Shown here piece after piece: positions 34,588 to 46,222 of a stretch of DNA of 64,000 nucleotides. Positions within the stretch are counted from its first letter, which is position 1. Every line of letters starts with the position of its first letter. The DNA is from Homalodisca vitripennis (taxonomy: Eukaryota > Arthropoda > Insecta > Hemiptera > Cicadellidae). The stretch is from contig NC_060213.1 in the NCBI RefSeq assembly GCF_021130785.1, forward strand, positions 134,864,001 through 134,928,000, given 5' to 3'. The translations under genes were made by a program, and so were the position numbers. The notes beneath the pieces are model-generated. The model ran no database searches. It was not told the DNA's origin and saw only the letters and a program-made list of their open reading frames with translations.

Positions 34588-35610
34588 CTGCCGCACGAAT
34601 GGCTTTCGTCTTATCTCAGAGATAGGAGCCAGTGTGTGCAGATTGCGAATTCCCTGTCAAAAAAAGTAAAAATGGCCTATGGTGTCCCGCAAGGATCTGT
34701 CCTTGAACCAGTACTATTTCTTGTGTACGTCAACGGGTTGAATTCGTCGCTCGTAACAGGTAAAATGGTTCAATACGCTGACGATACAACGCTCTGTTTC
34801 AAAGCTAAAACAAAGAACCAATTAGAAATCAATACTTTTTTAGAACTGAATTCATGTATTCAGTATTTCTCAACATTGAACCTGAGAGCGAACAGTTCCA
34901 AATCAAATGTGTTAAATTTTTGCCTTCGGCAATATGAGCCCGAGGATTGCGTTGCTGTGATGGTGGATGATGTCCTCCTAGAGGAAAATGATTCTACCAA
35001 GTTCCTAGGGATGTGCCTTGATCGAGGCCTGACATGGGACGATCACATAGAAAGCATCTGTTCAAAGTTTTCTTCGGGCATTTATGCTTTACGAAATCTC
35101 TCCAAGTTTTGCTCCTTAGACTTACTAAGAACGGCCTATTTTGGCCTTGTATATCCTCATATAACATACGGGCTGAGACTGTGGGGCAGCTGTTCTAAAT
35201 ACAAATTTGAAAGAGTATTTAGAATTCAAAAGAAAGCGGTCCGGCTAATTTCAAAATTGAAATTCAGAGATTCATGTAAAAATTCCTTTAGGGAGCTTGA
35301 ATTACTGACTTTGCCCTGTCTCTATATCCTTGAGGTTGCTCTGTACTGCCAATTCAAGTGTGAGTTGGTCCAAGGCAGGGACGTTCACCAATACGGGACT
35401 AGAGGCCGGGACAACTTCCGTATTCAACAGCACAGAACTGCCACGTTCGAACGTCTACCATCCGAGGTTGGCGTAAGGTTCATAAATAAGCTCCCTAATG
35501 AGATAAAAAATTTAAATGATCCTAAAAAATTCAAAGCTCGATTGAGAAACCTATTGGTGTCGAGGGTGTTCTACTCTGTTGAAGAGTTTATGGTGAGCCG
35601 CTGGGATTAA
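34588..35610 (+). CDS. LINE ORF2 fragment: C-terminal reverse transcriptase and downstream domain
   Basis: This is the 3' part of a non-LTR retrotransposon polymerase. The frame is open from the truncation point; the first in-frame GTG is at 34636 and no genuine start exists. Residues counted from 34636: GVPQGSVLEPVLF (about 15-27) is the RT block with the PQG motif, YADD (47-50) is the catalytic metal-binding pair in the palm, and KFLGMCLDRGLTWDDHI (122-138) is the conserved post-palm block. The stretch YFGLVYPHITYGLRLWG (168-184) with IQKKAVRLI is typical of Jockey and CR1 clades. The C-terminus ends in VEEFMVSRWD. The fingers, the earlier palm motifs and the apurinic endonuclease are missing, so the fragment cannot be active. 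The clade is judged from motif style only. Confidence 0.9.
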   Translation: MPHEWLSSYLRDRSQCVQIANSLSKKVKMAYGVPQGSVLEPVLFLVYVNGLNSSLVTGKMVQYADDTTLCFKAKTKNQLEINTFLELNSCIQYFSTLNLRANSSKSNVLNFCLRQYEPEDCVAVMVDDVLLEENDSTKFLGMCLDRGLTWDDHIESICSKFSSGIYALRNLSKFCSLDLLRTAYFGLVYPHITYGLRLWGSCSKYKFERVFRIQKKAVRLISKLKFRDSCKNSFRELELLTLPCLYILEVALYCQFKCELVQGRDVHQYGTRGRDNFRIQQHRTATFERLPSEVGVRFINKLPNEIKNLNDPKKFKARLRNLLVSRVFYSVEEFMVSRWD

Positions 35611-35827
35611 ATTTGAAGTTAATTGAAATAAATTGGCTAGTCCTTTAGTTCTGTTCTAAATTGTAATCAGCATAGCTGAAAAATTTTTAATGACTGAATT
35701 GACTTGCATTTAAATTGATTTATTTTAATTAGTTTAATTCATTTTAATACGTATATGATTGTAATATGTATATTGACGATTGCATACAATTTGCTTGAAT
35801 TGTGAACACAATAAAGATTTATTATTA
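34588..35827 (+). mobile_element. 5'-truncated Jockey/CR1-like LINE
   Basis: The element starts in the middle of reverse transcriptase and runs through the ORF stop at 35608-35610, a 200-bp 3' UTR, AATAAA at 35810-35815 and a short (ATT)n end. The 10-bp sequence TTATTTAGGT flanks both sides (34578-34587 and 35828-35837), a target-site duplication. 5' truncation plus an A/T-rich simple tail plus a TSD are the marks of target-primed reverse transcription. The open frame is uninterrupted, so the copy is young. Confidence 0.9.
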
Positions 35828-35837
35828 TTATTTAGGT

Positions 35838-36039
35838 TTCAAAAGGTCTGTTTTAAGTGAGTTAAGCTTGTAACAATATGATCGTTTCATATTTAACACG
35901 TTCAATATCCTCCTAATTCGATATCCATAAAAACTAGCGTAGCTGAGTTCAATGTCATACGTAGAGAAAACGTATTTATCGCGTTTAAAAAAGTCAGGTT
36001 GTTTGCTTACAAGTTGCAAATTGGCTCTCGGATAAATTA
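35838..36039. other. No feature
   Basis: AT-rich sequence between the LINE and a SINE. Confidence 0.45.
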
Positions 36040-36221
36040 AAGTAAAGATGTCTTATTTTACCAGGCGAAGTTAAGGCTAAGAAGCCCTCTCTAACACTTA
36101 ACCTGGGGACCAACGGCTTAAAGGTGACTTCCGAACCACCACCAACGGCCGGGCAGGCGGGCTGCTTGCAAGGGACAGGATCGCTCAGCGGTCACCCATC
36201 CAAGCAGCAGCCACGCACGAC
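36040..36221 (-). mobile_element. 5S rRNA-derived SINE, copy C (head-truncated)
   Basis: Tail AAAGTAAAGATGTCTTATTT at the plus-strand left end, then the body and the C-box complement GGTCACCCATCC at 36190-36201. It stops at CCACGCACGAC, so the 5S-like 5' half (A-box side) is missing, as expected from 5' truncation on reverse transcription. Confidence 0.85.
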
Positions 36222-36286
36222 AGACTGAAGACGTCTGCACTTTTCGCTCTCTTTATTGCCTGCATTGAAAATATCTGTAACAAGGC

Positions 36287-36370
36287 TTTATTTTAGAATA
36301 TTTCTCATAGACTTGGAGTTTTCGCTGATTTTGTTAACAGATCAGTACAATTGGAAACGCAAAAACAGGA
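36287..36370 (+). repeat. Partial unit of the 33.2-34.3 kb tandem repeat
   Basis: TAGAATATTTCTCATAGACT and ACAGATCAGTACAATTGGAA match the right half of units 2 and 3. Confidence 0.7.
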
Positions 36371-36452
36371 TATTGATTTATCAATGTTCGGAAACAAGAG
36401 ACCTGTGCCTTAAATAACATTTTCAATTACTTGAACTTCCATAAAGAATCTA

Positions 36453-36770
36453 TAGTTGGAAGGGTTGATTCAATGTGAATATTCAGCTCCATTCCACCTT
36501 GCGCTTAGTGCAGCGTCTGAAATCTCACGTTGGCACAAACTTGAGTTCTGGATTCTGGAGTCCACGTCCATCTGAAGAGGACTCAATTGTGCACCTGATA
36601 AAACAACTCTATAAAACCAAAGATTACATTCGACGCTGAGTTTCTTCGTCACCGACTTTTTTGAATCGCTTCAGATGGAAGTGGACTCCAGATTTCAGGA
36701 TTCAATTCTGCGGTAGCGTCAAATTTTTGTCGTGCACATGCACTGGAGGTATACTCAACATTGGCAATTG
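36453..36770. mobile_element. Family D element, long-core copy
   Basis: Left end GGAAGGGTTGATTCAATGTG, right end GGAGGTATACTCAACATTGG, with inverted inner blocks GATTCTGGAGTCCACGTCCA and TGGAAGTGGACTCCAGATTT. A 60-codon frame inside is incidental. Confidence 0.75.
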
Positions 36771-38319
36771 ACTAACGGTAAGAACATTCTTGGACCTCCA
36801 ATATCATCACTTGACGCAGAGAATGTCCAGACGCTTTTGTAACAAAAGGGAGGAGCAAATGTGTAGCAAAACCATATACAATTTTGGTAAATGAAAATTA
36901 AGCATTTAATTGGAGGATTTTAAATTTTATTTTTTGGAATTAACAATAATTTTTTGTATTATTCTTATTTAGTCCAGGTGCGCTCTTGTAGTAACTGATG
37001 GTACATATTGTGAAGCTATAGTACATTAATTGTGTCCAGTAAGTGTTAAGTTTTGAGTTCGATTTTTTCTCGAACTACAACTTTGAGAGGTTTGGGTGCA
37101 GTAATAACGTGGTCAGGTAGATTATTATTATCTGACCCAATTGCTCGATTTTCATGGATACTCAACCCCCACTTATTTACTGTGAAGAAGTAGTTAGTGA
37201 ATGAAATGGGATCGCTTCTTCATTTTATTTAAAAAAAAGTAATCTCAATTTGGGTAACTCATAATGTCAAAATAAGGTCACTTCAGGCTATGGTATTGCT
37301 TAGGCGTTACCATTCAACTAATTCATCAGATAAAAAGGTTAGTCCTTGCATATGTCAATTGAAATACACACGACCTAAGAAACAAAAGCACTTGACAGGA
37401 GGTCTATTTCACAAATTATTCATTTCAGACAAAGGGGTTGGACTATCCTATTAAAAAAAGGTAATGTTAAATATGCCACTAGTATACACACACTAAAATT
37501 ACTAAAAATATTCATCTTACATTTGTTATGATTATACAAAACCATAACTAATGTAATACTAATATTTTATTTTACTTTTATTTAACATATTTAAGATGTC
37601 CCCACATTTTTAGTACGAAAAGGATCGTTTTGATTAATAGGCAACATGAAATAAATTACATAATAAAAATAATTTTGTATGTAGGTAACTAAGTATTTAA
37701 AATAGTTTTACACCAAAATTATTACTTTTTGGTATTTTTAACTAATACAATCTTTAATTGTGTGATATAGGATGCATTGGTTTTTCACTCATGAAAATTG
37801 TATTCCAAACATGAAAATAATATTTTTAATTAATTAGTAGGGATTTGAAATTATAATGCGTAAACGTATTAAGTATACCATTTTCCCCCTTTAAATTTTT
37901 ACGGCAGAAAGTAGTAAGAACATGTTATGTGAGCCTAACACTTTTGTAAATTAAGTTCATTAAATGAAATAAAAAATATTGGTTGAGCTTCGTCACCCGT
38001 ATAGTAATTTTATTTATAAATATAGTTTATCTTTTATTATTTTTATATTTTTATCATAATTATAATAAATTGTGATATATTTTATTCTATTATAATTAAA
38101 ATAAATTAAAATTAAATTTTCACTTTTTTATATTTTTTAAGCCCTACTGAAAATAAAACTAAAAGCAACACTGTTAAGATTTACCACGTTCTTGGATCCT
38201 TCCTACATACATAAGTTAGCTTACAAGTCTAAAATCTTACTTATACACTTCCTGATAGAAAATCAAATTCGTGAACACCGGAAACCACCTATTTGCCCCT
38301 ACTCATCAATGGGTGAATC
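36771..38319. other. Very AT-rich block
   Basis: No ORF or repeat. From about 37440 to 38150 the sequence is nearly all A/T with many TTTTA and ATTTA words, the sort of composition found in matrix-attachment DNA; no function is shown. Confidence 0.5.
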
Positions 38320-38780
38320 ACAGTGGGAAAAAGGGTAAAGCTGTTAATTCTATCAATTTGGATGTAAAATTAGCCTAGGGCACCACAATCCGGTGGTGAC
38401 AATGGTTTGTTATTTCGTGGTTGTCGAATTTAGACGATAATCCGACCGATTAAATAACTATTAGCTCTAACTATGTGAACGAGAACGTGGGGGGGGTAGG
38501 AGGGAGGGGTAAACAGCTGATCCCCTCCCCTCCCATGTGGTCAGTGTAATCGCAGCATCATTATCGGCTGCAATGATAGTGGTAATGAGCTAAGCTGAAA
38601 CGAGCCGTCCGTCCACCACTGGTGGTGAATTTATTAATTACTTTATTTACGCGATTGTCAATGTGGTTTAACACTAGTTGAATGTCATTGTCGACTCGCT
38701 GACTCGTTTAGGCGGGAGATTTCACGCCTGTTGAGCCGTTTAAGGTTGTTTCGATTTAATAATTAATTCACCGATGGAGG
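38320..38780. promoter_or_regulatory. Island 11, isolated between AT-rich blocks
   Basis: High-complexity block with a G-run cluster at about 38489-38508 directly followed by a C-run cluster at about 38522-38536, CAGCTG between them, CGATTGTCAATGTGG, TTATTAATTACTTTATTTACG, GACTCGCTGACTCG and AATAATTAATTCACC. No ORF. Confidence 0.4.
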
Positions 38781-40139
38781 AGAATATTTCTGTTTAATAC
38801 TGCTGAACGAATTAGATAATTTGTTATATATTTTTAGTATAAATTAAAAATATTTTATTGAGTCAATCTTTTAATTTTATCTCACTAATATTTCTATTAC
38901 AAAAACGATTTTTACGGATCACAAAATATTTAACTATAGAAGCCAATATTGAATTCTTAAATTTCTTCTATATTTCTTCTAAACTAATGATGTTTTGGTA
39001 ACTGTAATTAAAATTTTTCAAGAAACAGATCTCATCCATTACTTTGATTTTTAATTAATGGTAAATTCCCAGTAAAGAAATACTAATTATTACTTAAGAT
39101 AGGCAATATATTAATATTAATTTTTTACCTCATCAATTTTTTTTATTTTAGTAAGAATCCTTAAATATTTTTTAAGAAACCTTTATCCATACTGTAAATG
39201 TCTTTAAATATCATAAATTATTTCTTAAAGCAGTAAATATAACATTTTTATTTTCTTAATAAGTTTATTGTACTTTTCGTTAAAAATAATGAAATAGACC
39301 TTAAATGGATCTTACTTTTATTTTGCACTTTGTTCACTATAATGTCAGAAAACATTTATAAAATAAAATTTAAAGTATTAATTATTTTATTTTATTATTT
39401 ATTTATGTTACTACCTTAAAATAATAAATTTCTATAAAAATAACAAAATATTTAAGAAAAATCGAACGTTTTATTATAATCTTACTGATGTGTTTCTTGT
39501 AAACACATCATATTCCAATAAATTTAATCAAACCTGTTTCTTTACCTTGCACTCCTCTATACTGCTAAATTTTATTTTTACAAAAAACCGTAAAATATTT
39601 TTCAGAAGAGTTTATTAATTTACAAGCCATATTTTGGTCCTGCCTTTATTTTAACACGATAATGTTACGGTAAATAGTGAAATATTCATTCTAGGAGAAT
39701 ATTAGAGATCTTTATATTTTTCTGTAGTATATTATACCTCATTGTCAATAAAATAAATATTAAAAATAAATTAATATTTTTTAATTGCCTTCAATTCTTT
39801 CTTTCCATGAATTATAAAACAGCAATAACTATGAAAACTAGCAAAAGTTGAAATCGTTTAACGAACAATAATATTGTAATTATTTTATTTTGTTAAACCA
39901 TTTTATTGTAATTAGAACATATTCCCCTCCCCCCTAAGTATCAAATTTATTTGTTAATTAATTGTTTTTGCAGAAGCACCTTCTTTAAAAATTACTTTTT
40001 AAGGATGACCTTCACTTCTTAAGGATTTTTATTCTTAGTATATGAGGGAAATGCTTAATGGCGTAATTGGGTGAAGCGAAATTGTGTTATTTGTTCTTCT
40101 CAATATTTTTTTTCTGTTTTAGTATCCCACGCAAATACT
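38781..40139. other. Very AT-rich block
   Basis: About 1.3 kb dominated by A/T words; no ORF, no repeat matched. Confidence 0.5.
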
Positions 40140-40460
40140 TGTAGGTTGGGATTAGTTTTTTAAAAGTTCGCCGAACGCCCAGCTACTGTACCTCCCTTGG
40201 CAGAGTTTAATGCAATCCGAATCGGTAAAAGGTCGGACTGCCCGGTCAAAGGTACGCCCGCCAACAATAATGACGGCGAGTAAAAAATCCAAAATGGCGG
40301 ATGTTAATGAGGTTACGGCGAGCAGAGTGTGGGACCCCCACAAAGCGTGATTAACTTTATTATGGCAGCTTTTTGTTTTACAATTAATGTGACTGTACAG
40401 TGTACAGCAGTCTGGACACGGTCGGGTTGTGGCCAACGTAAGTAAGGGGCGGAAATATGG
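40140..40460. promoter_or_regulatory. Island 12 (candidate regulatory element)
   Basis: GC-raised block with CCAAAATGGCGG (YY1/Pho-like core), AACAATAATGACGG, GGTCAAAGGTACG (nuclear-receptor-like half site), GATTAACTTTATTATGG and GTACAGTGTACAG. A 129-codon minus frame (40152-40541) has two hydrophobic stretches but no family match and is not called as a gene. Confidence 0.38.
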
Positions 40461-41006
40461 ACAATTCAGGAATGATAAGAATGGAAAAGAGAGAACATAA
40501 AAAATTTCATACATACGTATGAGTATTTGTCGCAAGTACACAGCTCTGCTTCAGGCAGACCAAAGAATAATATACAGAAGACCTTTGTTGAAATACATTA
40601 CCCTGACTTGGAGGGTGCTAAGAGCTGATGTAGTGAAAATACATTGATGTGTAGTCCGTAAGAACAATGTTAAACTTGAAAGACATTTTTTCTTTTATTT
40701 TTGGTACTTTTTCGTTTTTTTAACTGTATACTTTTTTAATATTTAAACAATGGCTTGCCAATAACAATTTTTTTCTGAATAATCAACAAAAGTATGGACA
40801 AAATCTTAGTATGGTATTTATGCGAATCAATCATTTCTTCAAAATGAGTCATATCCCATATTTCTAAGAGAAACATCATGACCATGTTTGAATTTCAAAA
40901 TTGTTATTGTAGAACTACTACCAACATGGATGCGTGTACACCTATGTGTTAGTGGATGTGAAGAGTTAAACATAGGTATGAAGAAAGAAAAAAAGGGACT
41001 ATAAGA
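40461..41006. other. No feature
   Basis: Nothing recognised. Confidence 0.45.
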
Positions 41007-41140
41007 CTTTTTTTAGGAGAAGCTGAATCCTTCTAAGCCCTATTATTCAGCCTGTCCTCGTGAGTATTTACGAGTATATTATGGAACAGAATAAAGGGAA
41101 GCGTCGGTATAGTACAATGTCAACAAATCTGCACTGCACT
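41007..41140 (-). mobile_element. tRNA-Leu-like SINE, truncated and diverged copy 5
   Basis: Tail TTTTTTTAGGAGAAGCTGA and TTCTAAGCCCTATTATTCAG, then GGAACAGAATAAAGGGAAGC match the body of copy 1. The tRNA-like head is absent. Confidence 0.6.
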
Positions 41141-41204
41141 CGTACTGAGCGATTTGAACATCTTAGCAGATAATGTGGGTAACAGTAATACACATAAATG
41201 ATTG

Positions 41205-41820
41205 GCTGAGCTTTAGCGAAGCCTATCACTCGAGGAGCTAGAAGACAATTCACTTTTGTCTGTCTGACTGTCCGGACGATATCTCGAGTACGAATTTACC
41301 TACAGACTTGAAATTGTGCATGGGACTTCATTTCTATATGAGGAACACTGAGTTCGATAATGGTGCATGTGATTTTCAACTCCAATGGATTTTTCTGAGC
41401 GTTAGTGAATATTTGTACACTGTGTAACGATTGTGTCAATGACAAAATAGCAAAATAAATAAATTGATACAAAAAATGCAATACACCCGTAAGAGATTCT
41501 AACGTGTGACCTACTAACACATTGCGAATATTATTTAAGCACTTATATGAAAACCAATTTAATTAACAAAATTGTGAATTTATCATGGTTGCAGGACACG
41601 TCGAGAAAAATTTCTTGTGCAGAATTTAAAGTTTGCATAAAGTTTCATTTTTAATAGAATAAGTTCTACGATGCGACATTTTTTTGTCAAATGTTTTCTA
41701 TGTCATCGTCCGCAAGATATATTGAGGATGGAATGAGCTATAGATTCGGAACTTTATCTGCAACCTCAGCGAAGCCTGTCACGACATGTGGTTTGGCGTA
41801 CTGCTACTTTGTATGATAAA
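41205..41820 (+). repeat. Family E dispersed repeat, longest copy
   Basis: Begins GATTGGCTGAGCTTTAGCG, contains a GTCTGTCTGACTGTCC block and GGACGATATCTCGAGTACGA, and ends near CACGACATGTGGTTTGGCG. Halves of it recur at 31.1-31.3, 47.7 and 48.5-48.8 kb. Two related halves (each with a TTGCATAAAGTTTCATTT-like string) suggest an internal duplication. No coding frame. Confidence 0.55.
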
Positions 41821-41994
41821 AAATTGGTAAAATGCATCTCCAAGTGCAAATGCGTAGAAGAGATGCACCTGTATCTTCTTCTCAAGGATGCATCTGTTCA
41901 AAATTCTAATCAAGGATGAAAACGTTGTTAACTTTCGTGCAGCCAATATTAAGGATTTAGCAAAGGATGTACTTCATTTAAACAATTTTCAGTT

Positions 41995-42200
41995 CGTACA
42001 ATGCCCTGGAGAGTTCACTTCTGGCTGGTTTATACCTTCCAGTGGAACTCACGGTGGGCACACCAAAACCGACGTGTCACTTAAATCTGGGCAACCCTAA
42101 GGATACCTAGGAGTGGTACATCACTAACTGCAAATTTCGAGATTCTGGAGTGCAAGGGCGGTTCGTTAGATCTAGTCTACTGCGGGAGATGACTGTTGAC
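41995..42200 (+). repeat. Family C, half copy C2
   Basis: From TGGCTGGTTTATACCTTCCA to GATCTAGTCTACTGCGGG, matching the first half of C1 in order. Confidence 0.75.
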
Positions 42201-42374
42201 TTTGAGGGTAGGTGTGTGCAAATGCCAGGTAACACAGGAAACTCGATTACAATCACCAAGTAGCAGGAATATAATATCATGCTATTAGTCAGAAGAAATA
42301 TTGTACAAACAGGTAGTACTGCCAAGATACGATATTTTACATCTCTTTTGGCTCTCTTAGAAAAAAAAACCTTA

Positions 42375-42790
42375 GAAATTACACCTAGTCCTAAAAGTAC
42401 ATTTGCGCTGCTTCCGGAGTGATGGGATGGGTTAGGTTGGGAGTAGGGGACTCCTCCTGTATTCTTAGTCATGTCCCCTCGGAAGAAGAGGAAGCCAGCT
42501 CTGAACCAGTTAAAGCAGGCAGGGAGTGACACGCCCTTATGTCTAGGCTAGCAAGAATCTTTGACTCTTAGGGAACTCCACCAACTCCAACAGTCATCTC
42601 CTGCAGTAGACGAGATCTATCGAACTACCCCTGCACCCCAGAATCTCGATATTTGCGGTTAGTGATGTGCCGCTTCTTGACATCCACAATATTACCCAGA
42701 TTTAAGTGACACATGGGTGTTTATCGAACCCAGTGTAGGTTCAACTGGAAGGAACCTACAGCCAGGAGTTTTACCCTCCTGGGGTAATAG
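42375..42790 (-). repeat. Family C, inverted copy C3
   Basis: Reverse complement of C1 for nearly the whole unit, from the GGAAGCAGCGC end (here GCGCTGCTTCCGGAG) to the end (here CAACTGGAAGGAACCTACAG). It contains a G-run series at 42424-42449. The 141-codon minus frame at 42107-42532 spans C2, spacer and C3 and is incidental. Confidence 0.75.
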
Positions 42791-43169
42791 ATTTCATGCT
42801 TCGGAACAGTTCCTATATAATTTAAACGAACAACCAGGTTGTGTGTTTATATCGTGCTAAATTAGCTATCACTAGGACAGAGAGCCATAAAATGGCATTC
42901 TATATTAGGAAGTGTAGAATGCTATTTTATATATTACAGTACATATGATACGACGAGGCTATTTTTATTTTTTTACTGACAAACTGCTTTAAATATATTT
43001 ATTATTTAAATATGTTTAATGTCTGAGTACGAAAAGAGTTATTGGGATTAAAATATTCTGCTGTAACAATCAAAAAGCCATTGAATGGCAATGATTAATT
43101 AGTTATACACCAAAAATACGGTATTACTCGTGGCGGAGAAGTTACAAAGAATAACCTGTTAATTTTTTT
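42791..43169. other. No feature
   Basis: AT-rich; nothing recognised. Confidence 0.45.
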
Positions 43170-43370
43170 TATTTCTCGGTGTTGAAATCGTTTTCTAAAT
43201 AGACAAATATTGAAAGATGTGTGTTAACCCGGGGTAAGAGGGATTCTCCCCCCTCCCCCTCATCCCTCGCGGTCAACTTTAACACCGAATTATTAAAACC
43301 GCCACTTCACCCACTTTCCTTCCAAAGCGTGGCTCATTTAAGGGAGATTCACCTTTATTTCCATTTTGTC
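43170..43370. promoter_or_regulatory. Island 13 with C-run tract
   Basis: CCCCCCTCCCCCTCATCCC at about 43246-43264, then AACACCGAATTATTAAAACC and GCGTGGCTCATTTAAGG. No ORF. Weak regulatory candidate. Confidence 0.25.
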
Positions 43371-43639
43371 TCAAACGTAGGTTAAAGGTGGATAAATTTA
43401 TCAACTGGGAATTGGAACTAGGAATTCACGAATGATTCATACTGAATTCATACTGATTCATACCTTCCTGAATGTACTGTAATTGCCAATATATCTTTTA
43501 TATTATTTATCTTATTGTCTTATATTATTATAATTATTATATATTATTAAATATCTTCTTTATACTATTTATTTTATTTTTTATTGACAGCTTTGTATCT
43601 AGATCAAATTAAAACGTTTCATAAAGCAACTTTAATGAT

Positions 43640-44050
43640 AATTCAAATCAAATCAGTCTTATTGCAGCGACAATAGTATATTGTGTAGCAAACGTCATGA
43701 ATTTTGATCTAGAATTTCTTACATTCATATCACAAAATTCTCATTCACACATACAATTTTACAATTATGCTCCTTTCATTCTTCGCCAATATATCCCACT
43801 ATAAACAGCAGAATCAGTCGTGTATTTGGGCGGTCTCTCAGTTAAATGCCTAAAACTCCCCTGCGTTATAAAATGTGTGTAACACCAAAAGGTGTTTAAG
43901 GCATTTTGAATGCCTTGGGCGAATTTTTTATTTAATTTGGCAGCCTGTTAATGAAATTAACACCTGCCTGCGAAGTAGGTCTCTCAGTTCGTAGTAGGCC
44001 TAGTTCTCTACCTCGTGTCTCATTCACATGTATGTCACGGCCTCTGGTTA
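43640..44050 (-). mobile_element. Possible decayed LINE 3' end
   Basis: On the minus strand the sequence ends AATAAGACTGATTTGATTTG, a simple-repeat tail like that at 61.97 kb. Upstream a broken frame reads ELRDLLRRQVLISLTGCQIK before a stop, of the sort seen near LINE ORF2 C-termini. Too degraded to classify. Confidence 0.3.
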
Positions 44051-44195
44051 AGGCACACTTAAACATACAAAACAGTGGTTTCCAAAATGTACAAACAGGG
44101 GAGAATTAAGAGCTGCAATTCCTTGAAAGCTTGCCTGTACGACTTATTTTTGAGATTATTACAACTATGTTTAATTATAATTAATTATTACGACA

Positions 44196-44560
44196 ATGAT
44201 GTTATGTGGCTTAGAATGAAATTTTTGGACGTTTTCCTCTCCGACTTATCGTTGGCAAAGTCCTCCCCTCTGATTAGTAAACGTTATTAGAGGATTTTTG
44301 TCCGCCAAAGCTCAACATGATCATAATCAAGTTAAGAGCTTTGATAGGGCCGCGGGATGGACTCTAACATCATTGCGCGCTTTTTGTGTTTGCGCTACAT
44401 AACGCTGTTACGTACCGCTATGTAACTCCGCCGATGTGATTAAAAACCCGACATATAACTACTTACATCTGGCTACTTTTTTGTTGCACCATGTCACCTG
44501 TGGGAGTTGTGGTGGCGGTTGCACAGCTCCGAGAGTAAAGAGTTTGAAATTGTGCGAATA
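44196..44560. promoter_or_regulatory. Island 14 (candidate conserved non-coding element)
   Basis: High-complexity block with CTGATTAGTAAACG, TGATCATAATCAAGTTAAGAG, GGGCCGCGGGATGG, ATTGCGCGC and TGTGATTAAAAACCC. No ORF beyond short frames. Confidence 0.32.
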
Positions 44561-45987
44561 AAAGGAGTAATTTTTGTCAGCTTATGGGGTTATTTCACCT
44601 CAGAATTTGTTTGGTTGTTCTGTCTTTTCAAACGTAGTTGTCCCACTTCTGAACCGATCCCGGCGATTACTTTTTTATGAATGGAGATGCTTTCATTTTC
44701 AAATTCTGGCAATATTTTTATTCAATAGAAACCCTTGTGTGGTACAGTTTAAAAATTTAAACCACTTTTATTACAAGTATTGGCCTGTTTTACAGTTGAA
44801 ATGCTAGAGTATTTTGAAATAAAAGGTCGCACACTATATAGGTATCGAACTTGAGGAGATTTTTTAAAACTTAGTTTGAGCCGACACACCTATATATTAC
44901 GTCACTAAACGTGATGTGTCTGAAATCCAAGAACATTATGAGACAAAGAACTGACAAAGAACTGACAAAGAAATATCTGTGGTTATCCACTTCGAAACTT
45001 GTATTTTAAAATGTTTTTGATTTTGTATCTTTTATGTAAGGGTTTCATTTGAAAAACAATTTTAAAATTTCCCATATCCAGCATTTTTATTATTTTTTCT
45101 TTGAGATGGGATGAGTCATTCTAATAACCGCAAGATCTTACGTACTTTTAGATCCCAAAGTCAAAGGTCGCCCTATCTCGTACTTCTTACATAACAAACT
45201 CGCTTTGGTGTATTCATATAAATATTGTAAATACGCCAGAATGATATACAATATTTTCATACTAAGAATAACATTACGGTACAATCAGAGGAAGAATTGA
45301 GGGAGACACTTGCCTGATAAAAGATAACGGAAACATTTTTACCTTTCGGAAGTACTGGGCGTATTGTTAAAATAAAAAATGTTGATTATAAAGAGGTAAC
45401 GAAAAGCTGATTTATATGGCAGTGACACAGAATCATCTCTCAGTCTTTTATTTATCATACTTTTTTGTAGAAGAAAGTAGTTAGGGATTGTAATAACCCG
45501 ATTTAATGGAGTACCAAAGGATCCGATAGAACTTGGAAAATCTTACCAACCAAACAAACAAAGTAAGTTGTGTTCGTAACTTTAAAAACTTTCAAATTTT
45601 TGTATTTGTACTCGGTTTGCTTACTATTCAATTTTCCTGTTGCCATATCCTTATAAGTCTTTTCATTCAAAATTCTATAGTTTTTCCACGGACTAAAATG
45701 ATTGTGTAACAAAGTGCTAGGATCTTTCTATCGAAAGTTATACACATACGACTAGATTTTAAGAAGGAATTGTCGGATTTTGAAAATGGAAAGGTGTCGA
45801 TACCCTGCTTTTCTATTGTTAGTATTTTCCATCGAATAGATAACTCTCCGTTTAGCATTCTAGAAAATGTAAACGTACAGTATTACTAGCCTATGTGTTT
45901 TAAAATTATCATTCAACGTCACATGTTCATCAATTACGTTTATGAAAATGTACAATGACTCTTAAGACTCGACTTCATAGCTGTCTA
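44561..45987. other. No gene
   Basis: Three small frames (44574-44807 plus; 45503-45712 and 45667-45858 minus) lack features. Nothing else recognised. Confidence 0.45.
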
Positions 45988-46222
45988 AAGTAAAGATGTC
46001 TTATTTTACCAGGCGAATGTAGGGCTAAGAAGCCCTCTATAACACTTAACCTGGGGACCAACGGCTTGAAGGTGACTTCCGAACCACCGCCAATGGCCGG
46101 ACAGGCGGGCTGCTTACAAGGACAGAATCGCTCAGCGGTCACCCATCCAAGCAGCAGCCACGCTCGAAGTTACTTGATCTGGTTATATTGCGATAACTGT
46201 TGTATCCGTAACACTGCGCCAT
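45988..46222 (-). mobile_element. 5S rRNA-derived SINE, full-length copy D
   Basis: The longest copy, from tail AAGTAAAGATGTCTTATTTT to the 5S-like 5' end near ACACTGCGCCATTCG. C-box complement GGTCACCCATCC is at 46137-46148. It retains the body block complementary to GGTGGTTCGGAAGTCACC. Good reference for a family consensus. Confidence 0.88.

Noticed and set aside
40152..40541. 129-codon minus ORF with two hydrophobic stretches
   Set aside because: Covers a GC-raised island; no signal-peptide cleavage pattern, family motif or exon context.
42107..42532. 141-codon minus ORF
   Set aside because: Spans two oppositely oriented family C copies and their spacer, so it cannot be one inherited gene.
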